Shown piece after piece: positions 5,048 through 13,040 of a stretch of DNA of 34,093 nucleotides. Position 1 is the first letter of the stretch. The number at the start of each line of letters is the position of its first letter. Under the pieces are notes generated by a model. The model saw only the letters and a program-made list of their open reading frames with translations. It did no database searches and was not told the origin of the DNA. The DNA lies in NCBI GenBank assembly GCA_014801785.1, contig JAAVDN010000018.1:40189-74281 (forward strand), read 5' to 3'. Source of the DNA: Bacteroides sp. GTDB lineage: Bacteria > Bacteroidota > Bacteroidia > Bacteroidales > Muribaculaceae. Both the position numbers and the translations under genes were made by a program.

Positions 5048-6277
5048 ATGATCAACAATAGGTTCCTGACGCGTCTGTCAAGTCTTATTTTCTCACGCGG
5101 TTCACGCTCTCTGAAGGGTATGGCTTTAGTCTCTCTATTGCTGGGGGGGTGGTTCTGCGAAGCCCGTGGGTGCACTTCGGGTCTTTTCGGTGCTTCGGTG
5201 ACGCGCGACGGGCGAATGCTGTTATGGAAACATCGCGATACTTCTGCAATCGACAATAAGGTGGCTTTTATTCCTTCCTCGGGAGGTTCGCTGGCTTTCG
5301 TCGGTCTCTTCAATGCCGCTGACCGCGACTGTCGCGAGGTTTGGGGAGGGTTCAACGAGGCGGGGCTGGCAGTTATGAACACTGCATCCTATAATATAAA
5401 GGATGATGATGTTGCCGAGAGCAAGATGGACCGCGAGGGATTCGTCATGCGGCAGGCTCTGGAGCATTGCCGGACGGTTGATGATTTCGCGCTTCTGCTT
5501 GACTCTCTGCCGCGTCCCATGGGCGTGGAAGCCAATTTCGGTGTTTTCGACGCATCGGGTAACGGCGCCTATTTCGAGACAAATAATCATTCCTACCGTC
5601 GCTATGATCTGAAAGATGAGGAGGGGGATTGGATCGTGCGGACCAACTATAGCCACGGGGGCCGTCCGAACGAAGGATACGGGTTTGTTCGCGAGGCGAA
5701 CGCTCTTTATCTGCTCGAACCGGCTGTCGCGACCGCTTCCGTATCTCCGGAATTGCTGACCGAAGGTGTTTCGCGTTCATTCTACCATTCCTCCTTCGGC
5801 CGCGATTTCCTCAACAGCGGCGAGACATGGGCTATCGACCAGGATTTCATTCCGCGTTATAAATCGTCGGCGGTCATCGTCATTGAAGGGAACGTTATCG
5901 GAGAGGGGGCAGAGGATGGATCGGATTATGTGATGTGGACGGGATTGGGTTATCCTCCGTGCAGCGAAATCTATCCTGTCACCTGTTCCGCTTCCGGTGT
6001 CGATCCGGGACTTCAGGGGACCGGTCCGCAGGGCCACTCCCCTCTCAGTGACCGTGCGCGCAAGCGTCGCGACGAAGTATTCCCGATCCATTACGGCAAC
6101 GGCGACAAATATATCCGTCTCGACCGTCTGAGCAACGCGGAGGGAACGGGCTATATCCAGACGCTCGTTCCTCAGAACCTGGAGGCCTACCGCCGCTACC
6201 GCGAGACCCACGGCCGGAGGACGCATGAGAGGATTGGAAAAGAAAGATGTATAGAGGAGGGTGATGAGAAACGATAA
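5048..6277 (+). CDS. Secreted Ntn-type hydrolase (C45/acyltransferase or choloylglycine-hydrolase-like)
   Basis: This 409-residue protein has a basic N-terminus and a hydrophobic stretch (about residues 24-36, GMALVSLLLGGWF). Processing just before the cysteine of RGCTSG (Cys42) would expose it as an N-terminal nucleophile. The following GLFGASVTRDGRMLLWKHRD and WGGFNEAGLAVMNTASYN are typical of the C45/penicillin-acyltransferase-like branch of Ntn hydrolases. Such enzymes cut or form amide bonds; the substrate here (peptide, conjugated bile acid or N-acyl amide) cannot be told from sequence. The C-terminal 60 residues are charged and variable. It overlaps the next gene by 14 bp, so they are co-transcribed. 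Confidence 0.75.
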   Translation: MINNRFLTRLSSLIFSRGSRSLKGMALVSLLLGGWFCEARGCTSGLFGASVTRDGRMLLWKHRDTSAIDNKVAFIPSSGGSLAFVGLFNAADRDCREVWGGFNEAGLAVMNTASYNIKDDDVAESKMDREGFVMRQALEHCRTVDDFALLLDSLPRPMGVEANFGVFDASGNGAYFETNNHSYRRYDLKDEEGDWIVRTNYSHGGRPNEGYGFVREANALYLLEPAVATASVSPELLTEGVSRSFYHSSFGRDFLNSGETWAIDQDFIPRYKSSAVIVIEGNVIGEGAEDGSDYVMWTGLGYPPCSEIYPVTCSASGVDPGLQGTGPQGHSPLSDRARKRRDEVFPIHYGNGDKYIRLDRLSNAEGTGYIQTLVPQNLEAYRRYRETHGRRTHERIGKERCIEEGDEKR

Positions 6278-6821
6278 CGCGCCCGCACCGGAGGAGGAGG
6301 TCTTCAAAGTCGGAGGTGGACGCTGGTTCCTTCGCATGATGGGATTCTATCCTCCGGCAAGGATTCCTCTGACCGTCGCCGGAATCGCGTCCTTACTGCT
6401 GACCGTCGCCGGAATCATATTTGATCTGCGGTTGGTTATTGTGGCTCTGATGGTTATCATGCTGGTCGTTCCGATGCTCTGCGCCCTTCTCTTCTTCAAC
6501 TACGGGTTGCTCCCGGTCAACAGCCTCAACATGACGCTCCACCGCATCCGTTCCGACAACGGCTCCATAATTGTCGAAATCATGACGCCCCTTCCTGCTG
6601 AGCGGGAAGGGAAAGAGACTGAGGCAGAAACTCCGGAGACCGACGGGGAACTGAGACTCCACCGTACGGTCAGGATTCCGGCCGCAAACGTGGTCAGCCA
6701 TAACGCCTCCGAGATTATAATAAAGTCGGGAGGAAGACAACAGCTGCTTCTTCTTCCGGTCCGTCCCCTGCGGCAACGGGAATCCTCCTCCGACAGACCG
6801 GCAACAACAGACAAGATATGA
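6264..6821 (+). CDS. Hypothetical inner-membrane protein
   Basis: This 185-residue protein has a cytoplasmic N-terminus and two adjacent hydrophobic helices (about 37-53, LTVAGIASLLLTVAGII, and 56-81, LRLVIVALMVIMLVVPMLCA). A soluble C-terminal region of about 100 residues follows. The ATG at 6264, 5 bp after a GAGGAGG ribosome-binding site (6253-6259), is preferred over the GTG at 6261. It overlaps the hydrolase stop by 14 bp and the thioesterase start by 4 bp, so all are in one operon. I do not recognise the family. The soluble part resembles a small membrane-attached beta domain, but no motif supports a function. Confidence 0.75.
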   Translation: MRNDNAPAPEEEVFKVGGGRWFLRMMGFYPPARIPLTVAGIASLLLTVAGIIFDLRLVIVALMVIMLVVPMLCALLFFNYGLLPVNSLNMTLHRIRSDNGSIIVEIMTPLPAEREGKETEAETPETDGELRLHRTVRIPAANVVSHNASEIIIKSGGRQQLLLLPVRPLRQRESSSDRPATTDKI

Positions 6822-7243
6822 AACTGATAAAAGAAAACCAGAAGAAATATTGCTACCTGCTCGAAATGGAGGTTCGCGATTATGAACTCGACTGCGAGCA
6901 GATTGTCAACAACGCCAACTATCTCCATTATATGGAACACACGCGTCATAAATTCTGTCTCGAAGCGGGCCTTTCGTTCATCGAGATGCACGAGCAGGGA
7001 ATCGACGCTGTAGTCCGCAAGATAGAGATCGAATACCACACGCCGTTACGCGGGTGTCAGAGCTTCGTGTCGGCTTTGAACGTCGAGCGCAAGGGAGCGC
7101 GATATATCTTCCATCAGGATATCTTCCGTCAGGACGGCGTTCTGGTGACTACGGCTGTCGTCACGGTCGCCATCATCAAAGATGGACGAGTGTCGCGTGG
7201 AGACGAGATAGCGTCAATTTTCGCTCCGTATCTTTCCCGATAG
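6818..7243 (+). CDS. Acyl-CoA thioesterase, 4HBT hotdog family (YbgC/FadM-like)
   Basis: This 141-residue protein has the single hotdog-fold pattern. The segments VRDYELDCEQIVNNANYLHY and MEHTRHKF (about residues 19-47) correspond to the catalytic loop and central helix of YbgC/FadM-type thioesterases, and IEYHTPLRG to the following strand. The usual catalytic Asp is Asp20 or Asp25. The likely reaction is hydrolysis of an acyl-CoA or acyl-ACP thioester in the cytoplasm. It starts in the ATGA overlap with the preceding membrane-protein gene and ends 6 bp before dprA, so it is translationally coupled. The exact substrate is unknown. Confidence 0.88.
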   Translation: MKLIKENQKKYCYLLEMEVRDYELDCEQIVNNANYLHYMEHTRHKFCLEAGLSFIEMHEQGIDAVVRKIEIEYHTPLRGCQSFVSALNVERKGARYIFHQDIFRQDGVLVTTAVVTVAIIKDGRVSRGDEIASIFAPYLSR

Positions 7244-7249
7244 GAAGAG

Positions 7250-8359
7250 ATGGAAAAGGAATTACTTGCCGAACTGACGCTGAGCATGATGCCGGAGATT
7301 ACGCCGGCTATTCTGCGCAGTATGTCGGAAAAAGGGATCCCTGCCTCGGAACTTACAGAGGGGAAGACGGAGAATGTCGGACGCCTACTCGGTCTCGACT
7401 TCTCCCGCGCCCGGTTGCGCAACAGCATCGAGGAGGCGCGAATACGAAGTCAGGCGGAAATAAAGTTCTGCATCGAGCATTCGATAAAAATACTCACTCC
7501 CTGGAATGAGGCTTATCCGGCGCGACTGCTTGAGACATCGGATTTTCCGAAACGTCTCTTCATGTTAGGCAACTGCAATCTCAACAATCCTCATCCGTTG
7601 GCTGTCATCGGAACGCGCAAGGCGACATCCTACGGACTGTCGCTGACCGAGCGCACGGTCAGGGACCTCGCCCCTCTTCCGGGACTCTCCATCCTCAGCG
7701 GACTGGCCCTCGGAATTGACGCCGCGGCGCATAGGGCAGCCCTTGAGGCACAGGTGCCGACGGTCGCTGTCCTGGCCCACGGCCTGAGCCGTCTCTATCC
7801 GTCGCAGAACAGAGATCTGGCACGCGCCATCATAGCTTCGGGAGGAGCGTTGCTGACCGAATACACGAGCGACACGGCCCCCTTCCGGGGAAATTTCCTG
7901 GAGCGGAACCGTATCGTCGCGGGTATGTCAGATGCCACTCTGGTCGTCGAAAGTCCGATCAAGGGTGGAGCGATGTCTACCGCGCGAATCGCCTTCAGCA
8001 TAGACCGCAGCGTCATGGCGTTCCCCGGGAGGGTCACCGATCCTCAGTCGGAAGGGTGTAATCTCCTGATACGTCAGAATAAGGGTTCTCTGGTCACCTC
8101 CACGTCCGATATCCTGACCATAATGGGTTGCGACATCACTCCGGGCGATACCTCTCCCCTCCCCACCCTCTTTCCGGAACTTGAGGGAGAGGCAGCAAGG
8201 TTATACGAACTGCTGGTTCGCCACGGCGCCCCCATCCCTCTCGATCAGCTGACGGCAGAACTCGGGATTCCGGTCGGGAAACTGATCTCGCTCGTCTCCG
8301 ACATGGAGTTCGACGGGATAGTCACCCGTTTACCCGGAAACCGCGTGGAACTAAGCTGA
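7250..8359 (+). CDS. dprA: DNA-processing protein DprA
   Basis: This 369-residue protein has an N-terminal helical domain (about 1-80) and the Rossmann-like DprA core. The core shows AVIGTRKATSYGLSLT (118-133), SGLALGIDAAAHRAAL (150-165), LERNRIVAGMS (217-227) and VVESPIKGGAMSTAR. A C-terminal winged-helix segment (about 305-369, LYELLVRHGAPIPLDQLTAE) completes it. DprA binds incoming single-stranded DNA and loads RecA during transformation. It is present in most Bacteroidota whether or not competence is known. The length is normal. It follows the thioesterase gene by 6 bp and ends the run of four rightward genes. Confidence 0.96.
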   Translation: MEKELLAELTLSMMPEITPAILRSMSEKGIPASELTEGKTENVGRLLGLDFSRARLRNSIEEARIRSQAEIKFCIEHSIKILTPWNEAYPARLLETSDFPKRLFMLGNCNLNNPHPLAVIGTRKATSYGLSLTERTVRDLAPLPGLSILSGLALGIDAAAHRAALEAQVPTVAVLAHGLSRLYPSQNRDLARAIIASGGALLTEYTSDTAPFRGNFLERNRIVAGMSDATLVVESPIKGGAMSTARIAFSIDRSVMAFPGRVTDPQSEGCNLLIRQNKGSLVTSTSDILTIMGCDITPGDTSPLPTLFPELEGEAARLYELLVRHGAPIPLDQLTAELGIPVGKLISLVSDMEFDGIVTRLPGNRVELS

Positions 8360-8380
8360 GTCTATTCCCGTTATAGCATC

Positions 8381-8404
8381 AGGGGACTTTTCCTTAAAAC
8401 CCCT
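8381..8404 (+). terminator. Weak hairpin after dprA
   Basis: AGGGG (8381-8385) pairs with CCCCT (8400-8404), and inner TTTT/AAAA can extend it. No U-tract follows, so termination here is only a possibility. Confidence 0.25.
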
Positions 8405-8433
8405 CAACTTACCTCTTCCTCCATATTAGATTT

Positions 8434-9330
8434 ATGCGCATACTCCCCTTTATCTTCTCGCTCACCCTGTTCCCGATTCTTATGCAGGCGCGGGAACTCG
8501 TCATACCCACTCCCCCCGACTCACTGCGCGTTCCGCAGCAACGCGCCTCCTTTCTGGCGCGCCATTATTGGGACAACATGGACTGGCAAGATTCCGCCGC
8601 CCTCTCCGACACTCCCTTCATGGAGCAGAACCTCTCGAATTTCTTCGCCATCTCGGGACTGGCCTCTGCTGAGGCGCGTCGCGAGGGTATCGACGTTCTG
8701 ACAAAAGCGGCTTCGGCCTCTGCGGAGGGCACCCGGCAGGTGGCTTCCCTGGCCTATACCTATCTATACTCCATCCTGTCTCCTTTCTTCGATGAGGAAT
8801 CATATCTCCTCTTCGCCGACGCACTCTCGACACCCGAGGGGGGAAGCGACAACCTCGATGAAGCCGAACTGAGCCGTATCGCCTCGCGCCGGGCTGAAAT
8901 AATGAAAAATCGCGTCGGGGAGGAGGCGACAGACTTTAGCTTCATCGACCGGGATGGAACTCAACGTTCTCTTTCCTCAACTCCGGGGAGGCGTCTGCTG
9001 ATTTTTTATGACAACGACTGCGAGCAATGCGACCGTCTGAAGGAGGCCCTGGCCACCTCGGGGCGTCTGCAGTCGGAGATCGACGGGGGTGCGCTCAGTG
9101 TGGTAGCCGTAGAAAGCTACGGAGCCGGTCCTGAGGAATGGGAATCAAAGGCCTCCATGATGCCGGAAAGCTGGATTGTCGGCCGCTCTGTCGGCGGAGA
9201 GATAGATAACGAAGAGATATATGTCCTGCTGACCGCTCCGACCATCTACCTCCTTGACGCGCAAGGACGGGTAGAGGCAAAGAATCTGTCGCCAGAAAAA
9301 CTTGAGGAAGCTTTAGGATTCAGGTTATAG
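8434..9330 (+). CDS. DUF5106-type secreted protein with thioredoxin-like domain
   Basis: This 298-residue protein has a signal peptide (about residues 1-19, MRILPFIFSLTLFPILMQA), an alpha-helical N-terminal domain of the DUF5106 type (about 36-160, with FLARHYWDNMDW) and a C-terminal thioredoxin-like fold (about 163-298). The CxxC is in NDCEQCDRL (Cys196, Cys199), followed by the cis-proline region LTAPTIYLLD. Such proteins act in the periplasm on disulfides or as TlpA/ResA-like reductases in Bacteroidota. The substrate is unknown. It stands alone between dprA and the phosphorylase gene. The thioredoxin assignment is firm; the DUF5106 label is from pattern memory. Confidence 0.83.
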   Translation: MRILPFIFSLTLFPILMQARELVIPTPPDSLRVPQQRASFLARHYWDNMDWQDSAALSDTPFMEQNLSNFFAISGLASAEARREGIDVLTKAASASAEGTRQVASLAYTYLYSILSPFFDEESYLLFADALSTPEGGSDNLDEAELSRIASRRAEIMKNRVGEEATDFSFIDRDGTQRSLSSTPGRRLLIFYDNDCEQCDRLKEALATSGRLQSEIDGGALSVVAVESYGAGPEEWESKASMMPESWIVGRSVGGEIDNEEIYVLLTAPTIYLLDAQGRVEAKNLSPEKLEEALGFRL

Positions 9331-9369
9331 GTCTCTTTTCAATTTCCTCCGAAATATGCCGCCCGTCGT

Positions 9370-9430
9370 TAACATTTGTTGTGGAAAAGGGTCTAACATT
9401 TATTGATGGAAGGGAGTCTAACATTTCTTG
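9370..9430. repeat. Three TAACATTTnTTG repeats upstream of the phosphorylase gene
   Basis: TAACATTT starts at 9370, 9394 and 9419, each followed by n-TTG and a purine-rich stretch. The spacing is 24 and 25 bp, so the copies fall on a similar face of the helix. They lie 46 to 106 bp upstream of the ATG at 9476 and may be regulator sites. The TTTG within the first copy could also serve as a -33 element. Confidence 0.55.
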
Positions 9431-9475
9431 CGGGCAGGGGGTTAAAAGAATATAAACCCTATAAATCATCATATC

Positions 9476-10360
9476 ATGGAAAAAGAGAACGAGCGGGTGA
9501 TTCCCGCCTCCGAACTGATTATCAATGAAGACGGTTCCGTCTTCCACATCCATCTCCGTCCCGACCAGCTGCGCGACAACATCATACTTGTCGGCGATCC
9601 TGGGCGCGTCGATATGGTAGCCTCCTATTTCGACTCTATCGACTATGATATCTCCTCGCGCGAGTTCCACGCCATCGCAGGAACCTACAAGGGTAAGGAG
9701 CTGCTCTGCATATCCCACGGAATCGGACCTGACAATATCGAGATCGTAGTCACAGAACTTGACGCGCTCGCCAACGTCGATTTCAAGACGCGACGCGTTC
9801 TTCCGCACCACCGCACACTCAATATGGTGCGCATCGGCACCTCCGGTTCTCTGCAGGAAGAGCTTCATATCGGAGACTTCGTCATAGCCGACAAGGGAAC
9901 CGGATTCGATGGTATCCTGAATTTCTATGCAGGGCGCGACATGGTCTGCGACCTTGAGTTCGAGCGCTTGTTCTGCGAACACACTCAATGGGATCCGACC
10001 TGGGCCGCTCCCTATACCGTCGATGCCGACCGCGAGCTTGTCGAGCGTATAGGGCGCGACGATATGGTCAGAGGTTTCACGATCGCCGCCGTCGGTTTCT
10101 ACGCGCCGCAGGGGCGCATGGTTCGACTCCCGCTGGCCGACCCCGATCTCAACGAAAAGATCGAGAGCTTCCGTTTCGACGGACGCCCGATAACCAATTT
10201 CGAGATGGAGTCAGCCTGTCTGCAAGGGATGGCGAAGCTACTGGGGCATAAGGCGATGACGGTCTGCTGCATTATCGCCGAACGTCGCGCGACGAAGGCG
10301 AACGTCGATTACAAACCGAGTGTCAAGCGCCTTGTCGAGACTGTTCTCGACCGTTTTTAG
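9476..10360 (+). CDS. Nucleoside phosphorylase (uridine phosphorylase-like)
   Basis: This 294-residue enzyme belongs to the PNP/UDP family. It has IILVGDPGRVDMVASYF near residues 36-52 (phosphate-binding start), VRIGTSGSLQEELHIGDFVI (about 121-140), GFYAPQGR, and NFEMESACL (from 241), whose Met-Glu binds ribose. It should split uridine or a related nucleoside with phosphate in the cytoplasm for salvage. Bacteroidota uridine phosphorylases are often about 290 residues and this length agrees. It is monocistronic, behind the triple TAACATTT repeat. The 3' end overlaps the convergent flippase-like gene by 38 bp. Confidence 0.9.
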   Translation: MEKENERVIPASELIINEDGSVFHIHLRPDQLRDNIILVGDPGRVDMVASYFDSIDYDISSREFHAIAGTYKGKELLCISHGIGPDNIEIVVTELDALANVDFKTRRVLPHHRTLNMVRIGTSGSLQEELHIGDFVIADKGTGFDGILNFYAGRDMVCDLEFERLFCEHTQWDPTWAAPYTVDADRELVERIGRDDMVRGFTIAAVGFYAPQGRMVRLPLADPDLNEKIESFRFDGRPITNFEMESACLQGMAKLLGHKAMTVCCIIAERRATKANVDYKPSVKRLVETVLDRF

Positions 10361-11390
10361 CCCCTGTCTTAATGGGTAGACCGAATCCATATTTGCGCTG
10401 GAGAGCGACGTAGGCGGCTGAGAAGAGACCGAGCAACACCAATGTTCCGGACTCGAAACACCATACCACCAGCGAATATGCTGCACCCTCGGCCTGAGGG
10501 ACTCCGTAGAGCGTCAGCGCGAACATGACCGCGATATTCCAGGGTCCGAGACCTCCGCTCGAAGGGATGGCTATCGAACAGGACCCGAAGACAAAGACCA
10601 CAAGCCCCGGTATCAGGCCCCAGGCCATACCGGGGCTTGTCACGAGCTGACGGGTGAATGGAAAGACCTGGAAACAGATATATGTCTCAAGGAAATAACA
10701 GGTCCAGATGCCGACTGTCAACAGAAGATAGATGTCGATCCCTTTCATGTGGAAGAGCACGGCGAATCCTCCCCATATCCGTTTCACCGCGTTTCTGACC
10801 TTCGCCATCCATGCGCTCTTGCGCCCGACCCATAAGAGAATAGCGATAAGGGCTATGACTCCCGCAATCCAACCCCATAGGGCTCCGTCGCCGAGGGCCG
10901 CCATTATTGAGCGTCCGAAATCATAATGGTTCATGAAACCCTCCATCGCGGGGCGGGCGACGAAAAGGGTCAGTACAATCAGTAGAAGGACGGTCAGGGC
11001 GTCGGAAGCCCGGTCGCCCAGATCAGTTCCGACAACAGTCGAAATCTTGGCGTCGGCCAGGCGCGATATGTAGACACAGCGCCACGCCTCCCCCAGATAG
11101 GAGAAGACGAGATTCAGGGCGTAGGCTCCGAATATGGAGACGCTCTCTGTCATCACAGGTATACGCGGAATCCCGGCGGCACGCAATTGCATCCCCCAGC
11201 GGATTCCCCGTATGACATGAGACAGGATAAGGACTCCCATCATGACGAACATCCAGCCCCAGCGGTCGCCGCCGGAGAGGGCATCGCGAATCTGCGATAT
11301 ATCGACCTTCCGGAACAACCATACGACCAGGGCTGCCGAAATTCCGAGAGGAAGGATGATATCTATACTTTTCTTTATCTTAGCGTTCAT
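10323..11390 (-). CDS. UPF0104 / lysylphosphatidylglycerol synthase TM-region family membrane protein
   Basis: This 355-residue integral membrane protein has about eight hydrophobic helices. Signature regions include VIRGIRWGMQLRAAGIP (about 61-77), AYALNLVFSYLGEAWRCVYI (about 90-109) and IAIPSSGGLGPWNIAVMFAL (about 274-293), typical of the LPG-synthase TM / flippase-like (UPF0104) family. These proteins translocate or handle lipid-linked groups; no aminoacyl-transferase domain is attached, so it is not a full MprF. It starts 12 bp after the PRTase-HAD gene and is probably co-transcribed, hinting at a shared lipid or isoprenoid-linked substrate. Its 3' end overlaps the phosphorylase gene tail to tail. 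Confidence 0.85.
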   Translation of the reverse strand: MNAKIKKSIDIILPLGISAALVVWLFRKVDISQIRDALSGGDRWGWMFVMMGVLILSHVIRGIRWGMQLRAAGIPRIPVMTESVSIFGAYALNLVFSYLGEAWRCVYISRLADAKISTVVGTDLGDRASDALTVLLLIVLTLFVARPAMEGFMNHYDFGRSIMAALGDGALWGWIAGVIALIAILLWVGRKSAWMAKVRNAVKRIWGGFAVLFHMKGIDIYLLLTVGIWTCYFLETYICFQVFPFTRQLVTSPGMAWGLIPGLVVFVFGSCSIAIPSSGGLGPWNIAVMFALTLYGVPQAEGAAYSLVVWCFESGTLVLLGLFSAAYVALQRKYGFGLPIKTGAKNGREQSRQGA

Positions 11391-11402
11391 CTTTTTCTTT
11401 TT

Positions 11403-12689
11403 TCAGTCCATACTGCGTTTTTGGCACCACACTACGCTCCCCCCTCTTCCGGCACACCAACGGGCAAGCGGCAAGTCGTCGGCATGGTCGCTGAAGAAGA
11501 GAATGGGGCGAGCCTCTTCTTCCTCCAGCAGACGGCTGACACGCGCGAGTTTGAGTTCCCCAACACATTCCTCTCCTCCGCGCTCGGTGGAGAGGCAATA
11601 GTCCAGTCCGCAGAGGCGGGCGATGACGGAGGCATATAGCGATGGAGCGGCGGTGGCCAGAACAGCCGGCGCCCCCTGCTGCTGATAATGATGGAGGGCG
11701 TCGATTATCCAGTCGCGTCCATGCTCCTTGAGGAGTGTCGCGCACCAATCCTCCAGGCAATCCTCATCGATATACCCCTCGACAAGATCAAGGATTCTCT
11801 GTTTGGCCTGAGCGTGGCTGATACAGCGCAGTTTGCGCGAGGCGACAATCCACATCAGGCGAAGTGTCAGCCAAGGAGCGACACGCGGAATCCAGGCAAC
11901 GAAGCGGGAGAAGCTGTTGGTGTCGATCAGCGTTCCGTCGAGGTCGCAGATAGTCATACCGTTCTCGGCGCAGGGGACGCATTGCGTCCTCATCGTCGGC
12001 AGAGGTTCCTCTCCGGGCAGCCGGCGATAGTCGGGAGCCCAGGGGAAACGGAGGAGCGTTCCGTTGCGGTATAAGGCAAAATCGGCCGATTCGCTACCGG
12101 AGCGTCTTGTCGCGGTCAGGACGGCTGTCGTTATCCGCGCGTCGGGAAGCCGGTCTTCTATAAAAGCCTTCACCTTGCGTAGGGTCGAGCCACTGTCGGC
12201 CGCGTCATCGACAATGAGGATCCGGGGAGCCTCCTCTCCCGACGAGGAGTCCACTCCCTGTCCGAGACGCCATAGTTTGAGGTAGAGTTCGAGTCGAAGG
12301 GCTCCTTCGGGGGGAGAGGTTGTCTCCTCCTCCCTATTCTCCTTATTGCCGCGATTCATGAAATCGTAGATTCGGGATTCGGTCTTGCGCAGGAAATCGC
12401 ATACCTTTTCCGGCATCTTCGACAACACCTTGCTGACAAGCCCCTGCTTCTGCGCCGTGGTCCGTCGGCTCATCCCGACACTGACTACCCCGACCCCTTC
12501 CGAGACGAACCAGGGAAGGAGATGGAGACCGCCGCTGGCTATCCCGACCACGAGTTGCCACTGTCCAAATTCGCTACGCACCATCGCAGCCAGACTCTCG
12601 CAGGCCTGCGCAAACTGATCAGGTCGCATCGTCTTGACTTTGGGCGTGAATCTGCCGGTATCTTCTATATCGTTATTTCGGTTTTTCAT
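11403..12689 (-). CDS. Fusion protein: phosphoribosyltransferase-like domain + HAD phosphatase
   Basis: In this 428-residue protein the N-terminal half (about 20-215) is a type I PRTase. It has WQLVVGIASGGLHLLPW (44-60) and a PRPP-binding loop LIVDDAADSGSTLRK (158-172), with a long insertion rich in charged residues (about 84-150). The C-terminal half is a HAD-superfamily phosphatase: CDLDGTLIDT (248-257, motif I), LATAAPS (344-350, motif II), Lys380 and FFSDHADD (398-405, motif IV), resembling SerB/PSP-type enzymes. The pairing suggests that one half makes or senses a phosphoribosyl product and the other dephosphorylates it. It is followed after 12 bp by the UPF0104 membrane protein. The substrate is unknown. 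AAGGAAG lies very close to the ATG at 12689; Met21 is an alternative start. Confidence 0.85.
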   Translation of the reverse strand: MKNRNNDIEDTGRFTPKVKTMRPDQFAQACESLAAMVRSEFGQWQLVVGIASGGLHLLPWFVSEGVGVVSVGMSRRTTAQKQGLVSKVLSKMPEKVCDFLRKTESRIYDFMNRGNKENREEETTSPPEGALRLELYLKLWRLGQGVDSSSGEEAPRILIVDDAADSGSTLRKVKAFIEDRLPDARITTAVLTATRRSGSESADFALYRNGTLLRFPWAPDYRRLPGEEPLPTMRTQCVPCAENGMTICDLDGTLIDTNSFSRFVAWIPRVAPWLTLRLMWIVASRKLRCISHAQAKQRILDLVEGYIDEDCLEDWCATLLKEHGRDWIIDALHHYQQQGAPAVLATAAPSLYASVIARLCGLDYCLSTERGGEECVGELKLARVSRLLEEEEARPILFFSDHADDLPLARWCAGRGGSVVWCQKRSMD

Positions 12690-12783
12690 TCTTCCTTTTG
12701 ATTATGGTTTGCGGACCATGCGCTTATGACCCTGTCTATGAATATATAACGTATTTTTACTTCCGGTCGCCTAAAATAAAAGA

Positions 12784-12821
12784 AAAAACTTCCGGACCCC
12801 TCACGGGTCTCGGAAGTTTTT
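12784..12821. terminator. Strong bidirectional rho-independent terminator
   Basis: A perfect 11-bp stem AAAAACTTCCG (12784-12794) / CGGAAGTTTTT (12811-12821) is extended inside by GACCC/GGGTC with one bulged T (12810) and loop CTCAC. The A-run on the left and T-run on the right give U-tracts in both directions. It probably ends the leftward PepSY-like transcript, whose stop is 220 bp to the right. Confidence 0.85.
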
Positions 12822-12859
12822 CTGAATTTGGCTATAGATACTTGTTGTTGGCGATAATT

Positions 12860-12928
12860 CTTGAATCTGATTTTAATTCTTGAATCTGGTTATAGGACTT
12901 GAATCTGGTTATAGGACTCGGATCTCAG
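12860..12928. repeat. Four repeats of CTTGAATCTGG at an exact 19-bp period
   Basis: CTTGAATCTG occurs at 12860-12869, 12879-12888 and 12898-12907, with a degenerate fourth copy CTCGGATCTC at 12917-12926. The second and third are followed by the identical GTTATAGGA. The block lies in the probable 3' untranslated part of the PepSY-like transcript. Confidence 0.75.
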
Positions 12929-12964
12929 AATATAGTGTCGTAAACAATCGTTCTGTCGGTTTGA

Positions 12965-12983
12965 TCCGGAGCGACGCTCCGGA
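12965..12983. repeat. Compact perfect palindrome TCCGGAGCG-A-CGCTCCGGA
   Basis: Nine-bp arms surround a single A. As RNA it would fold as TCCGGAG / CTCCGGA with a CGACG loop. It is followed on the plus strand by a T-rich stretch, but no rightward gene ends nearby. It may stabilise the 3' end of the leftward PepSY-like mRNA. Confidence 0.5.
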
Positions 12984-13040
12984 GTATTTCTTTTATACTA
13001 CTGAATCTGAATATGCAGGGTCAGTCGTCATAGCGTGGTC

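Larger units (their letters stand above)
12690..13040. other. Intergenic region: long 3' leader/trailer with repeats
   Basis: This 351-bp gap lies between the start of the PRTase-HAD gene and the end of the PepSY-like gene. It contains a strong terminator (12784-12821), four 19-bp-spaced repeats (12860-12928) and a compact palindrome (12965-12983). No coding frame is convincing; a 61-codon frame at 12698-12883 runs straight through the terminator. Confidence 0.6.

Noticed and set aside
12965-12983. Palindrome as a rightward terminator
   Set aside because: No rightward gene ends here. The clear terminator for the leftward gene is at 12784-12821.
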